Assembly: GCA_029977305.1 (NCBI GenBank)
Contig: JAPOLF010000117.1
Coordinates: 1-6,196 of the forward strand
Direction: 5' to 3'
Length of the DNA stretch: 6,196 nucleotides
From: a bacterium
Lineage (GTDB): Bacteria; Chloroflexota; Chloroflexia; Thermomicrobiales; UBA6265
How positions within the stretch are numbered: position 1 is the stretch's first letter; each line of letters opens with the position of its first letter. The notes under the pieces were generated by a model, which was given only the letters and a program-made list of their open reading frames with translations, had not been told where the DNA came from and did not search any database. This document shows positions 5,315-6,196 of the stretch, in pieces. Both the position numbers and the translations under genes were made by a program.

Positions 5315-6196
5315 GTGTCACGAATCCGCGCCATCATCCTGTTGATCCTTGTGCTCGCCCCCTTTATGGGTGCCGCTCCGTCGGCGACCGCGCACCCGCA
5401 CGATGCGTGGTCCTGGGTCACCGTCGGCAGCACCAACCCTGGCCCCGGTTGCTGGGTCGACACCACCGTCGAACTTTCCAGCGACTCCGGAGAGGTTGAC
5501 GGCGTCGAAGTCACCATCGCGTTCCACGTCGAATCTGATGTGATCTGGACCGACACCGCCTACACCGGTGGCGACGGCATTGCCTACCTCGGCTTCGACA
5601 CCGGGTGGGTCGCCGCAGGTCAATACGCGATGCTCGACATCAACATCAGCGGGCAGTACATCGACAGCATCGCCATCGTTCCCGCTGAAGGAGCAGGCTG
5701 TAACGATGCTCCCTCCGTGTACGAGTACGGCGCCACCATCACCGGCGCCGGCACCCCCAGCGAGACCGGTTACAGCGCCAACGTTCTCCCGGTCCCGGCC
5801 AAGTTCCAACAGCGTGGCCTCAGCTGCGAATACGCCTCTCTCTCAATGGTGATGGAGTACTACGGGTACTACGTGTCGGAGTACGCCTTCGATGAGATCG
5901 TCGGCTGGTCCGACAACCCGCACTGGGGCTATCGCGGGGACATCAACGGGGTCTGGGGCGGTACCACGGACTATGGCGTCTACGCAGCACCGCTCGCCTC
6001 CGCGGTGGGCGCCTTCGGGTTCTGGGGCGATGTCAAGTACGCCAACGGCGATGCCTCCGTGCTGACCAATGCCATCGACAACGGTCATCCGGTCATCGTC
6101 TGGCTCTCACTCCTCGGCGATCCGGGGTGGTACGAGTACACCGAGGATGGTTCCCGGTACCTCATCGTCCCCGGCCAGCACGCCGCGGTCGCGGTC
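5315..6196 (+). CDS. Secreted protein with C39-like cysteine peptidase domain, partial
   Basis: The GTG start is preceded by AGGAGA about 10 nt upstream, and the frame is open for 294 residues to the window edge. An ATG-only search would miss it. Residues 1-26 form a Sec signal peptide: SRIR, a hydrophobic core AIILLILVLAPFMG, then ATA before His27. Residues about 30-150 look beta-rich, with Cys46 and Cys129 as a possible disulfide, and I do not recognise this region. From about residue 160 a C39-like (Peptidase_C39_2 type) domain begins: FQQRGLSCEYASLSMVMEYYG, with Gln165/166 as oxyanion candidate and Cys171 as nucleophile, then HPVIVWLSLLGD and QHAAVAV with His289. The final Asp/Asn of the catalytic set would be past the edge. 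Unlike bacteriocin-exporter C39 domains it has no ABC transporter attached in the visible part. It is likely co-transcribed with the gene 30 nt upstream. Substrate is unknown. Confidence 0.83.
   Translation, partial: MSRIRAIILLILVLAPFMGAAPSATAHPHDAWSWVTVGSTNPGPGCWVDTTVELSSDSGEVDGVEVTIAFHVESDVIWTDTAYTGGDGIAYLGFDTGWVAAGQYAMLDINISGQYIDSIAIVPAEGAGCNDAPSVYEYGATITGAGTPSETGYSANVLPVPAKFQQRGLSCEYASLSMVMEYYGYYVSEYAFDEIVGWSDNPHWGYRGDINGVWGGTTDYGVYAAPLASAVGAFGFWGDVKYANGDASVLTNAIDNGHPVIVWLSLLGDPGWYEYTEDGSRYLIVPGQHAAVAV

Noticed and set aside
5318..5809. A 163-codon minus-strand frame opposite the signal-peptide gene
   Set aside because: The plus-strand GTG frame has a ribosome site, signal peptide and C39 motifs. 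The minus frame has none of these.

Overview
This 6.2 kb window is chromosomal DNA from a GC-rich bacterium, with C/G-heavy third codon positions, GTG starts and clear Shine-Dalgarno sites. It mixes housekeeping and accessory genes. A CIRCE operator beside dnaJ implies an HrcA-type heat-shock repressor. The combination of a tRNA-Gln/glmU/prs cluster, a solitary CIRCE-controlled dnaJ, a sulfite-oxidase-like protein and a secreted C39-like protein fits Chloroflexota (Thermomicrobia-like) or possibly an actinobacterium. That placement is an inference from gene style, not a proof. No mobile element, CRISPR array or phage gene was seen.

Minus-strand block (about 1-3088, read right to left): tRNA-Gln(UUG) is followed by glmU, prs and a CNNM/CorC-type (DUF21) membrane protein that runs off the left edge. 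glmU and prs are contiguous (stop TAG directly followed by GTG), and the membrane gene starts 45 bases after prs. No convincing promoter or terminator lies between the tRNA and glmU, so one transcript is plausible. GlmU makes UDP-GlcNAc for cell-wall synthesis and Prs makes PRPP for nucleotide, His and Trp synthesis.

Middle (3203-4640): dnaJ, also on the minus strand, is preceded by a strong sigma-A type promoter (TTGACG-16 bp-TATACT). Directly upstream of that promoter is a CIRCE operator with one mismatch. The 240-base divergent intergenic region holds this control module and a weaker plus-strand promoter with a small hairpin leader.

Plus-strand block (4640-6196): a cytosolic-looking sulfite-oxidase-fold molybdopterin protein is followed after 30 bases by a secreted protein. 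The secreted protein starts at a GTG and has a signal peptide, a beta-rich N-terminal region and a C39-like cysteine peptidase domain. It is cut by the right edge. The two probably share a transcript, although their products should end up in different compartments.

I found no wholly new system. The best leads are the compact CIRCE-dnaJ control unit and the secreted C39-like protein with an unrecognised N-terminal domain.
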